Assembly (NCBI GenBank): GCA_922989275.2
Contig: OV277857.1
Span: 81,275,321-81,339,320 of the forward strand
Direction of reading: 5' to 3'
Source of the DNA: Gari tellinella
Lineage: Eukaryota > Mollusca > Bivalvia > Cardiida > Psammobiidae
DNA: 64,000 nucleotides
The notes below the pieces were generated by a model that had not been told where the DNA came from, searched no databases, and was given only the letters and a program-made list of their open reading frames with translations. The position numbers and the translations under genes were made by a program. Numbering within the stretch: the first letter of the stretch is position 1; every line of letters starts with the position of its first letter. Below, in pieces: positions 10,456-22,230 of the stretch.

Positions 10456-11872
10456 AAGCCACAACGCCAAGTTCTACCAGACAAAGCTGGGTCATGTGGG
10501 TGATTACAAAACTTTGATGGGTTTTCTTAAAAAAAGTCTGCTTATTATTTGTTGTTTTCAAGGCTTTATCTGCAACCATTGTAATGTATTACCTTGTGAT
10601 CAGCTGCTATAAACTAAACTTATATAACCTAGTAAGAATGTATACCTGTTCATCTTCTTCAAACGCGTCTGGTCCGAGTGGCTTCACTATAAGCAATGGC
10701 AAGCTGTGCCAGATTCTCCAAATTTTCTGTCGCCCTATTAACACTTGTTTTGCCCAATGGTTATCTTGAATTCATAAGGTAACTGAAAAGATGATAATGA
10801 AAATGTATAAATAAGAGGTTGCATGTTAGGTACGTGGTAAACCTGATTGTTTGGATTTTTAAAATGAATATTTCATTACTTAGATCTGGATCAGCCTTTA
10901 AAAATATTTTATAGATCGGACAGAGCAGCCTTTTTAAGTTCCTGTTTTATGTTTTGATCCTGGTTTTCAAGCAACGGACTGGTAGTGGTAGACGTTACAG
11001 TTGTGTTTATAGATGTTTCTGGAATATGTTGTGCTTTGCTTGTAAATGCAGTATGTATAACGCGTTCTGGTGGTGAAGGGCTTGCTCGTCACTATTAAAG
11101 GGAATGGGCATTTCATCATGTTCAACAGTGCATTGGTTATTTCAGTGGGTGGGGTAACTGTCATGTTTACATTCATGTTCAGACTGATTAAAACAACTAA
11201 CATGTATTTACATAGAATTATTATAATATATAGATCTATGTACAAGCGACGAGTAGATCTATTTACAAAAGAAAAGATTGCATTTACCTCTAAATAGACT
11301 CAAACAATGAATAAATCCAACAATGCAGCTAGGCGTCCGAGAATTAGACTTCAATGGCGGGCCCAAGATTGAGAAATGACGTCACGTATAGCGTGGAACT
11401 CTGGGATAATAAATATCTCAGTAGTTCTATTTTTAGCTCCACGCGCTCGCCGCGTAAGCAACACATGTGTTCAACGGGCGTGCTGATTTTGAACGTTTGC
11501 GTTCAACAGGAGTACCGATTTTAGATACACTCTTAATAAAAGCCATATCAGAATTTATTTTGCATTTCAAATATGCATTTTAAAATTCGAAACACAACAG
11601 AGCAGCTAAAACACCCAAACCGAGCAAAATTTGTGCACGGACAAACTTCTTTTGAACGGATTATAATTTTGAACGCCTATCGAACACCCAATCCTGACCA
11701 ATAGACAGTCGTGGATAACATTTTGAACGGACATGTGCTCATAATTAAACACATGTGCGTTCAAAATCAATAAAATTGAACGCGTTTTTACGCGTCGGCG
11801 TCCTTTTATTTTACAGTGCATGTAGAGTGTCCACTCAAAACAAGATAGATTTGGAATCCTGTACATGTACAG

Positions 11873-12158
11873 ATGAGCCGTGCCATGACAAAACCTGCCT
11901 TATTGCTTTGCAACATTGTACAAACAAAGCACGGTTGTTATCCCAGGCTCTGTATCTGAGTTTAGTCTACACTGCCAAATACCGTTTTTTTTAATTTTAA
12001 AATTTTAATAGAGCTAGATCTACATAAAATGTTTTGGATGCATCTGGGTGTCAAACAGTGTAGATTAAGACCAGCGACCGCGTCATTGGCGCGACAGCTG
12101 GCCTTAATCTACACTGTTTGCAATGCAACAATGCAGGGTTTCTCATGACACGGCTCAT
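11873..12158. mobile_element. MITE family H copy carrying an H1-type hairpin
   Basis: Ends ATGAGCCGTGCCATGACAAA and its inverted partner TTTCTCATGACACGGCTCAT. Inside, at 12052-12122, is a hairpin whose outer arms are CAAACAGTGTAGATTAAG. The outer part resembles H1 but the tip (CCAGC...GCTGG) differs. The ends recall a common mollusc repeat (GAGCCGTGCCATGAG). Confidence 0.6.
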
Positions 12159-12560
12159 ACTGAAGTGCAAATTTAATACGAAAAGATCCGATAGGAGACT
12201 ACTACTTTTATTTTGCCTTGCATTAAGCAAAGTCTTTAGATCTCGTCGTGTTTCTTTACTGACTGTCCTCTGCATGCATGTTTTACTGTATACCTCTTTT
12301 CCAAGAGCTGTAGACTTGCGTTTATCAATAACAATTTATATATCATTGACTATGGCCTTCTTCTTTCTCGACAGACGCGATAAATCATTCCAGAAAAGCG
12401 ACAGTTCTTCTGGCTCCTAAATCAATAGAAAGTTAGGGCGGGTACCTCTACTCATAAATGTTTAAAATAACACTACTCTCACGTCAAACGCTTGTCAAAC
12501 AAAACATCAAGTGCCTGTTTTAACTCTTGTTAGAGTGCTAGTTATGAATTTTTTAATTTG

Positions 12561-12625
12561 CAAACAGTTTGGATCCATATCAGACGCCGCTAAACGCGGC
12601 GTCTGATCAGCATCCAAACTGTTTG
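12561..12625. repeat. Solo H1 hairpin
   Basis: 65 bp palindrome, CAAACAGTTTGGATCC to GGATGC...CTGTTTG (right arm GCATCC), tip GCCGCTAAACGCGGC. I see no recognisable MITE ends around it, unlike most H1 copies. Confidence 0.7.
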
Positions 12626-12717
12626 TCGATTTTTGTTTGATTTCTGAAAATATATGCTTAAAGAGTTATTGTTTGCTTTTAATGTTTGAGCAGATATCAG
12701 TTTTAAAGAAGACTATA

Positions 12718-13046
12718 CAGCGTTCCCTGTCTACAACGACCCTCCTTACAACGACTCCCTCCTTACAACGACATTTATCGCTGTTCCCACGAAAATTATG
12801 TTTTATGCTTGCACTGATGCATTATCATCTACCTAAAATTGTTGTCTGCTGTTTTTCTTACATAACTGACATTTTGACAGGAAAAAACATAATGACAAAT
12901 GACAAACAGCTTGAATCCAGATCAGACGCCGCGTAATTCGAGCTGTTTGCAAATGTTAACCAAGTTCCCTCCTTATAACGGCTCCCTCCGAACAACGCAC
13001 ATATTTGTTGTCTCCCATTGGATGTCGTTGTAGAGAGGGAGCACTG
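12718..13046. mobile_element. MITE family I copy
   Basis: Ends TACAGCGTTCCCTGTCTACA and GTAGAGAGGGAGCACTGTAT, TA-flanked. The H1 right arm is truncated (ATCAGACGCCGCGTAATTCG then AGCTGTTTGC), probably by an internal deletion. Tandem ACGACTCCCTCCTTACA blocks lie near the left end. Confidence 0.65.
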
Positions 13047-13209
13047 TATTTTTATAATTATTCAGGGCTGAAATAGTTAGTGTACGAACGTCTTGAAACG
13101 CTTTTCACATCGACTGCGATCCATAAGGAGCTAGATGCGAACAGTTTAGTATTTGATAAATGTCTACTCTGTTTGACGATAGTCTTTGGGGTTCTTATGA
13201 AGCTTCCTT

Positions 13210-13460
13210 TTTAACTATTTTCAAACCCAAGTCAAGCTTATATACCTCCTTTGCAAACAGTGTACATATGAAGAGTATATTTGTCATATGCAAACAGTAA
13301 AAAGCCATATCAGTCTAGTAAACTCCACTGATCAGGGTCTACATTGTTTAACAAATTACAATGCATTGACAAAAAACCTAAATTGTAAAAAAACCCAACT
13401 AAACTAAATTGGAAACGTGAAATGTCTGTTTGATGTTTCAGGGGAGGGAAGGGGGTTAAG
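13210..13460. mobile_element. Degenerate family F copy
   Basis: Holds TTTGCAAACAGTGTACATA, a decayed hairpin (CTGATCAGGGTCTACATT) and GATGTTTCAGGGGAGGG near the right end, the F order. Confidence 0.5.
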
Positions 13461-13539
13461 GCAAAGTTCCGTCTATATAGTCCAATGAAGAAACGGTTAT
13501 AATATTATTATGATCATCGATCATCTTACAATAGAAAAT

Positions 13540-13780
13540 AGATAAACCTAGTTCTTTCCTGTTTGAACGTGAACGAAATGCAATTACTTAGAAATGAAAT
13601 ATAGACAATTACAACTTCTTGAAAAATCTTACAACTTATTTTAATCTGAGTGGCAAACAGTTTGAGCCTGATCAGACGCCGGGTTACCCGGCGTCTGATC
13701 TTGCTCAAACCTGTTAACAGTGGATATATTAGTTTGGGCATAATGCGTTTTTTTGGGAAAGAATAATACCATCCCCACTG
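13540..13780. mobile_element. Degenerate family A copy
   Basis: Left TTCTTTCCTGTTTGAACG, H1 at about 13650-13715, right GGGAAAGAATAATACCATCC then CCACTG. Both ends are eroded. Confidence 0.55.
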
Positions 13781-14036
13781 CACATCCTGGAATCTGTTCG
13801 GACGGTTCCGGCTTTTAAAAGGATTGATTATTCTCAAGCATGGGTGTTTTTCTCTTGATATTGACAGTGAGATCACTATGTGAGTGCTGTTTCAACATGA
13901 CTAAACTTATGTACTTTAACATAGTCGCCCTCTGTTTACACAGATTCACTTTTTGCATACTTTATCGCCTCAATTTTGCATATCAGTTAGTAATCTGCTG
14001 ATACATAGCGGGTCATACCTTTTTCTTAACCCTTTC

Positions 14037-14249
14037 TTAACCCTTTTACCGCGATAGGCGACTAAAGTCGACTTTGCAAACAGTTTGGATCCATATCAGA
14101 CGCCGCGTAACGCTCGTATCGAATTGTGTCAGCTATACTGCCATAAATCTAACTTTGAAACGATATTGCAGACAACAATATTGAAGCAGACGACAACATG
14201 GCGATGGAAATGTAAAACCTCACAATACATTTGGCGGTGAAGGAGTTAA
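14037..14249. mobile_element. Family B copy lacking its right hairpin arm
   Basis: TTAACCCTTTTACCGCG to GGCGGTGAAGGAGTTAA. The H1 left arm (CAGTTTGGATCC...GACGCCGCG) runs straight into AACGCTCGTATCG, so the right arm is deleted. Confidence 0.6.
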
Positions 14250-14449
14250 ATTTCTTTGTCATCAGCATTACTCGTCTGGTAGGCAGTAAAACATTGTTAA
14301 ATATTTAAATCTATTAAAGAATTAATAAGTTTTGAAAGCTCTTCGTGCAGTTTTCCATTGCTGACTAGTTTATATTCATTTAGGAAAATAACCCTTCCTT
14401 CCTTTAACTATCAAACCTTAGCCATACATATACGGCTACAAACGCGAAA

Positions 14450-14670
14450 AACCGTGTACCTGTTAGAGTACTCTTGTCCTATATATCCACAAGTGTACAG
14501 TGTATCTGTTCAGAGAGTATACCTTTAGGAGCCCTCTGGTTAAGATATGCACTGTATGTCAATTGTTCAATGCATTGTAAAAGCAACCCTCATTTGTAAA
14601 AGCATTGACTAGACTGGATTTCTGGGATTGGAGACTGGAATTTTTCATTCGAATTTTCAAGGGCCAAAGA
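14450..14670. mobile_element. Degenerate family F copy
   Basis: Fragments with AGAGTACTCTTGTCCTATA, GGAGCCCTCTGGTTA and TTTTCATTCGAATTTTCAAG in F order; no intact hairpin. Confidence 0.4.
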
Positions 14671-14761
14671 GCTTTGCTATCAGAACATGAAATACAGTAT
14701 AAGCTCTAGCTCACGGTCAATTAAATGAAGAGAAATTAATAATGTTAAATGCATGTTTCCG

Positions 14762-14832
14762 CTTAATGCAGGGTGACAGTAAAGAACAAAGTTCCAACAT
14801 GAGCTTTCTGCTTTACTGTCATCCTACTTTCA
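14762..14832. repeat. H2-like hairpin, altered arms
   Basis: TTAATGCAGGGTGACAGTAA and its partner GCTTTACTGTCATCC form a stem-loop whose tip carries AGTTCC / GAGCTT. Confidence 0.5.
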
Positions 14833-15537
14833 GCAGTCATCTGCCTTCAACACAGTTAACATGCCTTGAACAGAATGGTTGTAAATTCACGGTTTGACTG
14901 AAGTAACACGCCCGATAAAGATCGTATATTGTCTCAATACACGTAATGAGTTTATCCCTTTCGCCGCAAAAATATTTCTTGCTCTCATATTGTCGCCTAT
15001 TTTGCTTTAATAACTACAAACTGTATTAATTTTGTAAGCAAATATACTTCGATAATATTGCCGAGAATTTTCGATCATGATCAGACACTCGAGTTACTCG
15101 GCGTCTGGTATGGAACCAAACAGTTGACATGTCTGTAAGACTAGAGCAGGTAGTACTGGGGTTTAGGTAACGCAAGAACCATCGCCCAAATTAAAATACT
15201 TGAGATCTAACAGATGTCGTAAATTGAATTTGTTTTCGGTAATTCAAAAATCTTTTAAGGAGCAATATGGCTCCATACTTTGGTCAAGAATATAGTAAAG
15301 ACTGTTTATGGCAACCATGCATGAGAAAGCGTTTTCTGCACAAGTTCGAGGATAAAACTTTATATCAATCGACAATACATTAAAATACACATGCGCAACA
15401 TTTAATACGGGCGGTTGCTTTATGCAGGAAAACGTATATATTATATGTAGTTTAAAGAGCGATTGATCCTTCATTGATTAATTGTTTTAATACGGATGTT
15501 AATCTACTTCAATACATGGTCTTGTAAAACAAGATTG

Positions 15538-15780
15538 CTTTAACAAATCGATCCCTAGTGACGAGCATAGGCGTCATTTACCAACAGTGCATACATTAGT
15601 AGTACACGTCCTATGGAATTGACGTAGGCCTTGAATGCTTTAGTTCTAAGCCATCTTATCAGGGTCTGCACTGTTTGTCATTTTGCAACATGTTGTAAAA
15701 TAAAACCCTGAATAATTAACAAATGACTAAACTTAATCGGCAACTTGAATTGTACATTAGAAATGTCAAGGGTGAATGAG
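15538..15780. mobile_element. Degenerate family F copy
   Basis: CCCTAGTGACGAGCATAGGC, AGTAGTACACGTCCTATGG, AGGGTCTGCACTGTTTGTCA and GAAATGTCAAGGGTGAATGA occur in F order. The left half of the hairpin has been lost. Confidence 0.5.
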
Positions 15781-15961
15781 GTAATCAGCATTATTTGAGA
15801 CTTATGTTGGAAACTTTCAGCAATCTTGGAGATTTTGTATCTCAACAAACCTTTTGGATACAGAATATAAACTGTTATAGTATAAAATATAAATAATAAT
15901 CGTTGTTACCTCCAAGTAAGGAGAGCATACAAGTACAGTAAACAGACAGTGAAAAAGTGTA

Positions 15962-16209
15962 CAGTGGAGAATACGTTATTCTTTCCCGTTTAAACGAAAC
16001 GGAACGCAAACGCAAAACACTAAAACGTATAGAAAAGTGCAACTTTTGGACAATTCTGATGATTCATATTTATGTTGGCGGCAAACAGTTTGAAGCCTGA
16101 TCAGACGTCGGGTTACCCGGCGTCTGATCTGGCTCCAAACTGTTTGCAATAGAAATAATAGTTTAAGCATAAACGCGTTCATTGGGAAAGAATAACGTTT
16201 TCTTCACTG
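15962..16209. mobile_element. MITE family A copy
   Basis: Full copy, reverse orientation, TA-flanked; H1 at about 16081-16147 with one arm changed to GACGTCGGG. Confidence 0.8.
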
Positions 16210-17416
16210 TATAATTATACATATATAAAGTGACAAAACATTGACGACAAAAGAAAAACACAATGAAAAAGAGCAAAATATGGTGTAAATATGTGAGCGA
16301 AGTATAAAGATTTAAACCGTTTCTGATTATCAAAATATTAGCATACCTATTCAGAAAATTTCATTAAAAATAGTAATGCTTCATTACTTTTATAAACTTA
16401 ACAACCATGCTTTGATATTTTTTCCCTTTTTCTAGTTTTGAATACTGGTTACCGCTTAAAACAGGTTGACAGTAAGGCAGACTGTGCCCAAACTTTTTAT
16501 TCAGTGGCATAAATTGCGTATCTACGGAGTAATGGATTAATATATATTTAAAAGGGACCAAAAGTTTATACACTAAGCAATGGGCTCCTAGAAAACATCT
16601 GATTAGGATCTATACTATTTGCATTAGTGAAGTGTACTCGTCATTAGAACACTGTTTGTAAATGACTCAGATAACTCCACTAGGGATTAATGAATTCCAT
16701 TCACTACCAGAGTTGATCTATCGTCCGTTTAAAGATATTCTGTGTTCTTTTTGGTTTTTATTTCAAAACTAAAGTTAATGCATTTCAAGTATGACCTCAG
16801 ACGTTTCTAACCAACGAAGCTAGTGTGAATCAGTTTGGATCCTGCTCAGACATCGGTTTACTTGGAGTCTGATGAGGAAGCCTGCATAGACGAATTGACA
16901 GTAAATTGGATTAAAGTAAGATATGTGTACATGTACATAAGAGTAATCAGTAATAAACGCCGCCAAATAGTGAGTATCAACTGGGTCAACACCGTTTGAG
17001 AACGACACATTAGTTGGACACTATAGTCTATATACCATGGTAAGTTTTCTAATCAAAACTAACCGTTAATCTATGCTTTTATAAACTGTTCCATATCTAT
17101 CAATATGCTGTGTATTAAGTTGTAAATGTAAACCAAACAGATTTAAACTTATTATTCATGATAACGAATATTTAAAATATTCAATTTTAGAAGTACTGTG
17201 AAATCTTGCTTTTGCAACAACTCACATTAAGTAATTAAGACATTTGGCTACATACAGCATTCTAACATAAAGGATGGCAGAACGCATACGTAAAAGGCGT
17301 TCTGCGTGGCATTTATATTGCTTTTAACTACCACCGGTCTTTAACAGCATGAATTAACTTCCTTTTGAATGGGCTAAATAGATGGGCGTTACTGTAGTTC
17401 AATCAGCACAAACAGC

Positions 17417-17633
17417 TTAACTCCATCACTGCCTTACCCCGCGTAAAATGGCTATTTGTAAACAGTTTGGATCCTGATCAGACGCCGCGTCACGCGGCGT
17501 CTGATCGGGATCCAAACTTTTTGATACGCATTTCAATAAACCTAAAGTCAAAATACCTAAAAGTCAAATTTGAGAAATAAAAGCAGACGGCAATTGGTTA
17601 AAGCAGATGATGTCATGGCAGTGAATGGGTTAA
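17417..17633. mobile_element. MITE family B copy
   Basis: TTAACTCCATCACTGCC to GGCAGTGAATGGGTTAA: a clean inverted pair around an H1 hairpin with tip GCCGCGTCACGCGGC. Confidence 0.75.
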
Positions 17634-17661
17634 GTCCCTAATGCGAAAAGCATTATCCACT

Positions 17662-17855
17662 TTAACCGCCAAGATGGACTGAGTTCGCATATGCAAACGG
17701 TTTGGATTCAGATCAAACACCGAGTAACGTGGCGTCGGGTAAGGATCTAATTTGTTTGAAACTCATAGAAATGCTTCCGCTGTCAAAACATGCCTAACAT
17801 TTAAAGACAGACGACAATTTTAAAGCAGGCGACAGTACGTCAGTGAAAGGGTTAA
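17662..17855. mobile_element. MITE family B copy, eroded hairpin
   Basis: TTAACCGCCAAGATGG to CGTCAGTGAAAGGGTTAA, H1 arms mismatched at several places. It begins 28 bp after the previous B copy. Confidence 0.65.
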
Positions 17856-17911
17856 ATGTTTCTGAATCCATGGCATTGGCACGTGGGAGGAATTTCTAAT
17901 GGTAGGATGTA

Positions 17912-18130
17912 CTGTGGGGAATATGATATTCTTTTCCAAAAAACGCGTTTTTTGAAACTAGTATTTCCATTGCAAATGATTTGGAGCCAGATCAGACACC
18001 GGGTAGACTCAAAACTGTTTGCCACTCAGACACAAACAAATAGTCGGAAGTTTCAACTCGTTATCGTTTCTACATTGTTTTGCTTTGCGTTTGAGTTTGA
18101 TTTCGGTTAAACGGGAAATAATAACGTTTT
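17912..18130. mobile_element. Degenerate family A copy
   Basis: Left CTGTGGGGAATATGATATTC, partial H1 (right arm GACTCAAAACTGTTTG) and right AACGGGAAATAATAACGTTT; the terminal CACTG is lost. Confidence 0.5.
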
Positions 18131-18266
18131 GAGTAACGCGATTTTTGTGTTTTAATCATCTTCTCTGCCCGGCTTCGGCTACTTAATGATTTAAAAGTTA
18201 AATTTCGGCGCGTAGCTCCCAATACGTCGGTACGCCCGGGAATAAACATAATTTGGCTAACATTTG

Positions 18267-18331
18267 CAAACCATTTGGATCCAGATCAGACACCGCGTAC
18301 CGCGGTGTCTGATCTGAATCCAAACTGTTTG
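18267..18331. repeat. Solo H1 hairpin
   Basis: CAAACCATTTGGATCCAGAT to CAAACTGTTTG, tip CACCGCGTACCGCGGTG. The arm change (CACC/GGTG instead of CGCC/GGCG) is matched on both sides. Confidence 0.7.
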
Positions 18332-18811
18332 TCACTCGTATTAAACTTTTCTTCAGTTTAATAATAAAAACATTTTATGTCAACTTTTTTCGCTGACGAT
18401 ATATTTGAAGTCAGAATGATAACGGTTAAAGTAACTTCAAAAACCATAAATCCTTAATGTTTTAAACAATTTATATGGCTTATAAGAACCTGAAACATAT
18501 TTTTTCTGTAAAGCCTTAGCCCTACCCCGGTTCTCTCATGAGTCCCTGGACAGGCATTGAACCTAGACGTTCCCCAGACCACGTTTTATGCCATTTTACG
18601 CGCCTGACAATGTTTGCTATTGTCTACTTTTGGTGACGATATGTCTGCATTAACAGATAAACTTTAAAATAAAGACAAATAAAATTTACATACAATTAAT
18701 ATACGAGATCTAAAACCTTACAGTATTAACTCTATATACGTTAGATGTCGTTCAATTAAAATGTAAAATAGAACCGATGCTGACCCGAGCTGCAAGGAAT
18801 GCGATGGTGTA

Positions 18812-19004
18812 CAGTCGAACTTCGATATCTCGAAGTCGGTTTTGTCGAAAATACCCGTATTTCAGAGTTCAAACGTGGCTAGGCCACGTTTTAACTTTGA
18901 AATATGGGTATATTCGACTTAACCGAGCATGAAACAATGCAGTTCATATGTCAAACTATCGGATAGTTTGAGTGAAGCAAGTTCGATATATCGAAGTTCG
19001 ACAG
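18812..19004. mobile_element. TA-flanked palindromic MITE, CAGTCGAAC ends
   Basis: TA CAGTCGAACTTCGATATC to GATATATCGAAGTTCGACAG TA. It contains two inner palindromes: CGTGGCTAGGCCACG and CAAACTATCGGATAGTTTG. Related to 6095-6238. Confidence 0.75.
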
Positions 19005-19440
19005 TAGTTTTACTTTATTAAGTCTTAAATTCTTCTAAGAAACAAGAACAGAAGCAACACAATGCATGGATCTCTAACTAGACATTGTGCTACATTTGGC
19101 GGAGAACATTACTACAGAGCTGTCTATTTGGTAAATATCAGAGTATACCAACAGAGTGCCAAAGACGGTTTGGATCTAGACTAGGCGCCGATATGCACAT
19201 CCACCCGAACGGTACACAGGTTGTGCTCCGAGAAAAAAATCACCAGTGCAATAAAAACGTCTATGTCTTAAAAGTTATGTTACTTGCAAACAATTTAGAA
19301 CCAGATCACATTATAACTTATAACTATGCATCTGATCATACTCCAAACTGTTTGCCGCTCACATTAAAACGTTTGATTTACATTTTCAATCATCCGGCAT
19401 CTTCTACATTTCGTTGCATTGCATGTGCGTTTAGTTCCAT

Positions 19441-19660
19441 TTAACCCTTTCACTCCCAATGCCGCTTGAAAGCGCGTTTGCAAACAGTTTTGACCGTGAT
19501 CAGGATTCAAACTGTTTGACACTCGTATCGATATGTTTTAAGTCATACTACATTGAATCCTAATTTGAAACGATCTTGCAAGCAACAAAATTGAAGCAGA
19601 CGACAATGAAACGGTGAAGGGGTAAACAACTCACGGAAAATTTGGTAGTGAAAGGCTTAA
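19441..19660. mobile_element. Family B copy with truncated hairpin
   Basis: TTAACCCTTTCACTCCC to AGTGAAAGGCTTAA. The H1 tip is deleted (TTTTGACCGTGATCAGGATTC). Its right TTAA is also the left TTAA of the C copy that follows. Confidence 0.7.
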
Positions 19661-19909
19661 CCCTTTACCTTATAGAAGCGCCTTTTAGCGTATTCTATTT
19701 AATCATCCGTGGAAGAAAATAGTTCCGATCTATACAGTTACAAATATGTATTAGAAGAAATATTTTCTAAATTTCTAGCAGGTGGTTACTTAAAGCAGGC
19801 TAAAAGAAAAGCAGAATGCGCCTTAGGGCGCATTCTGCTTTACTTTCAACCTGCTTTAAGTAGTCACCCATTTTCAAAACTAGAAAAAACCTATGGGGTA
19901 AAGGGTTAA
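19657..19909. mobile_element. MITE family C copy
   Basis: TTAACCCTTTACCTTATAG to GGGTAAAGGGTTAA; H2 hairpin tip GCGCCTTAGGGCGC. Shares TTAA 19657-19660 with the B copy on its left. Confidence 0.8.
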
Positions 19910-19981
19910 AGGGGAAATAACGTCTTCATATCTGTATATAATTATACTTTGCAGTCAAACTTATTAGAGTTAGAGCAGACA

Positions 19982-20171
19982 TTAACCTCTTCACTGCCAT
20001 GACGTCATAAATTGTAAACAATTGTCTCGCGTTGTTATTTTTCAAATTTAAATTTTAGGTATTTTGACTTAACAAATATGAATGAAATGAGTTTGGATAC
20101 TGCGTCTGCTTGGGATCCAAACTATTTGCAAATTACCATTGCACTTGGGGTAAGGCAGTGAAGGGGTTTAA
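19982..20171. mobile_element. Family B copy, hairpin mostly deleted
   Basis: TTAACCTCTTCACTGCC to GGCAGTGAAGGGGTTTAA. Only GTTTGGATACTGCGTCTGC and GGGATCCAAACTATTTG remain of H1. Confidence 0.6.
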
Positions 20172-20462
20172 ATGAGACATTTTGAAAATCACACAACATT
20201 CAAACCTAAGCATTGTTCAAATACAATTCGTGTTCTATGATATGATGACAAGATCAATTGAAATGTGAACACCAATTTTCTGATCTATTTGTACTGCGGT
20301 CAGAATCAACACGTTGATCTTGCTCTGCAAACAGGGGAATAATTAGACCATTTTTGATAACCTGACAATATGACCACAAAACTATCTTTTTACGTCTTAA
20401 AACCCTCAACTATTATCCTGGTTAAAAGTGTCTGCTTTAGATTTGTCACCTGCAGTCGGTCT

Positions 20463-20712
20463 TTAACCCTTTCACTCTCAATGACGCGACCATAAAGCGC
20501 GTTTGCAAACAGTTTGGATCCTGATCAGACGCCGCGTAAAGCGGCGTCTGACCAGGATCCAAACTGTTTGACACTCGTATCGATATGTTTTAAGTCATAC
20601 TATATTGAAACTTACTTTGAAACGATCTTGCAAACAACAAAATTAAAGCAGACGACAGTGAAACGGCGAAGGGGTAAAAAACTCACGGAAAATTTGGTAG
20701 TAAAAAGGTTAA
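20463..20712. mobile_element. MITE family B copy
   Basis: TTAACCCTTTCACTCTC to AAAAAGGTTAA. H1 hairpin with tip GCCGCGTAAAGCGGC. The post-hairpin block (CACTCGTATCGATATGTTTT) is close to that of 19441. Confidence 0.75.
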
Positions 20713-20723
20713 ATTTATTATGA

Positions 20724-20943
20724 TAGTGGAGAAGACATTATTATTCCCGTTTAAGCGCAAACTTAACGCAAACTAAACGTATCCGCATGCAATGAAATGT
20801 AGAAAAGTTCTTCTTTTTTACATTAATTTGAGTGTCAAACACTTTTGAGCCTGATGAGACGCCAGACTACAAAGTGTTTGCAATGGGGGGACATGTTTAA
20901 GCATAAATAAATGTATTTGGAAAGAATAAAATCTTCGTCATTG
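20724..20943. mobile_element. Degenerate family A copy
   Basis: Left TAGTGGAGAAGACATTATT, partial H1 (GAGCCTGATGAGACGCC), right TGGAAAGAATAAAATCTTCG then CATTG. Confidence 0.5.
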
Positions 20944-21233
20944 TGTGTTTTGTTAACAAAATGAGTAAATGTACAGTTTACAGACGACAATGACAATGAT
21001 GAAGGTTACCGGCTGATATAATTATATATTCATTTCTTTGTCGTTAAATGCTGACAGCAAGATCACTATTACTTTTGCAAACTCTTTCGATCCAAATAAC
21101 ACTCAGAGTAACCGTGTCTCTCATCTAGAGCCGAACCGTTCGACAGTCTTGTCATGTTTTATAATGTTTTTGTTTCAACTCGTAACTTCATAGTCTGCTT
21201 TAAATGTTGAGGACAGGCGACCACTTTATGTAC

Positions 21234-21304
21234 ATGTAAGTTGAAAGTGAAGCAGAATGTACCATAAGGAGCATTCTGATTTACTTTCAACCTGCTTTAA
21301 CATC
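21234..21304. repeat. H2 hairpin without clear MITE ends
   Basis: GTAAGTTGAAAGTGAAGCAG to CTTTCAACCTGCTTTAA, tip GTACCATAAGGAGC, several mismatches. Confidence 0.55.
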
Positions 21305-21379
21305 TGCTAAGATATAGAAAAAATGTTTTATGACTGTTTGATGCGGAAATATTTTATTCAGTAGATCTAGATGGATACA

Positions 21380-21631
21380 TTAACCCTTTATCCCATAGCC
21401 TGTTTCTAGTTTTGAAAACACGTGACCACTTAAAGCAGGACGAAAGTAAAGCAGAATGTGCCTTAAGGCACATTCTGCTTTACTTTCAGCCTGCTTTAAG
21501 CTATCATATGCTAGGATTTAGAATTTGTTTCTAAAGGTTCTTTTTCAAGACTGTATAAATTGAAACTATTTTCTTCAGTGGATGAATAAATCAAATGTGT
21601 TAAAAGGCGCTTCTATGAGGGAAAGGGTTAA
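21380..21631. mobile_element. MITE family C copy
   Basis: TTAACCCTTTATCCCATAG to GAGGGAAAGGGTTAA; perfect H2 with tip GTGCCTTAAGGCAC, a compensated variant of GCGCCTTAAGGCGC. Confidence 0.8.
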
Positions 21632-21733
21632 AGGCATAGTTTGACTTCAAAGACCTATATAATTATTGAGAATAGACAATGCATGCAGTATTGAAGTAGG
21701 TCTTGGATTTCATACTGAAGTTGCCTTGTTGGT

Positions 21734-21955
21734 ACAATGGATCAGGCGTTATTCTTTCCCGTATAAACGAAACTAAATACAATGCAGAACTATATACAAA
21801 ATCACTTGTTTTCATTAAATGCTGGAATTTTGTTTTAATCTGAGTGGCAAAAAAGCTTGGGGCTCGGCTGAGTTGTAACCCGGTGTCTGATCTGACTCCA
21901 AACTGTTTGCAAAAACACAATAGTATAAGCACAAACACGTTTATTGTAACATTGG
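21734..21955. mobile_element. Degenerate family A copy
   Basis: CAATGGATCAGGCGTTATTC, GTATAAACGAAAC, then CCGGTGTCTGATCTGACTCC and CAAACTGTTTGC; right end lost. Confidence 0.45.
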
Positions 21956-22230
21956 GTTCGAACCGAGGTTGCAGATAAAAGTTAATGACGAAAACTTGAA
22001 AAGAAAAAAGAAGAAAATTACTTTTGTTCAATATTTTTATCGCTTGTTATATTTTATCGCAGGTGTTCAAACCCCTTTGTTGCATTCAAGATTAGCTGTT
22101 AAAGAAAATTGAAAAGAAAATTATAAAACAGTATTTATCTTATTTTAAAATATCTATAGGCCTAATTGTTTCATTTGTTTGTTATCGTTTTAGTCCTAGA
22201 TGATATGAAAGCAGAGATGTTTTCATACTA

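Larger units (their letters stand above)
7380..11818. mobile_element. Possible 4.4 kb element with GTTCAA-rich ends
   Basis: The outer limits are CACTGTAAATT at 7380 and ATTTTACAGTG ending at 11818, a 9 bp inverted match. Inside each end lies a dense field of GTTCAA/TTGAAC words in both orientations, often as TGTTCAAA...TTTGAACA palindromes. The fields run about 7400-7880 on the left and 11465-11780 on the right, and such words are far rarer between. Subterminal clusters of one short motif in both orientations are typical of transposase binding regions in large cut-and-paste elements. I see no intact transposase; the only coding-like piece is at 8552-8752 (-). The superfamily is undetermined and the pairing of the two ends is an inference. 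Confidence 0.4.

Noticed and set aside
12118..12420. 100-codon plus-strand ORF with hydrophobic segments
   Set aside because: Begins within a family H terminal repeat and hairpin; no family resemblance and overlaps another frame.
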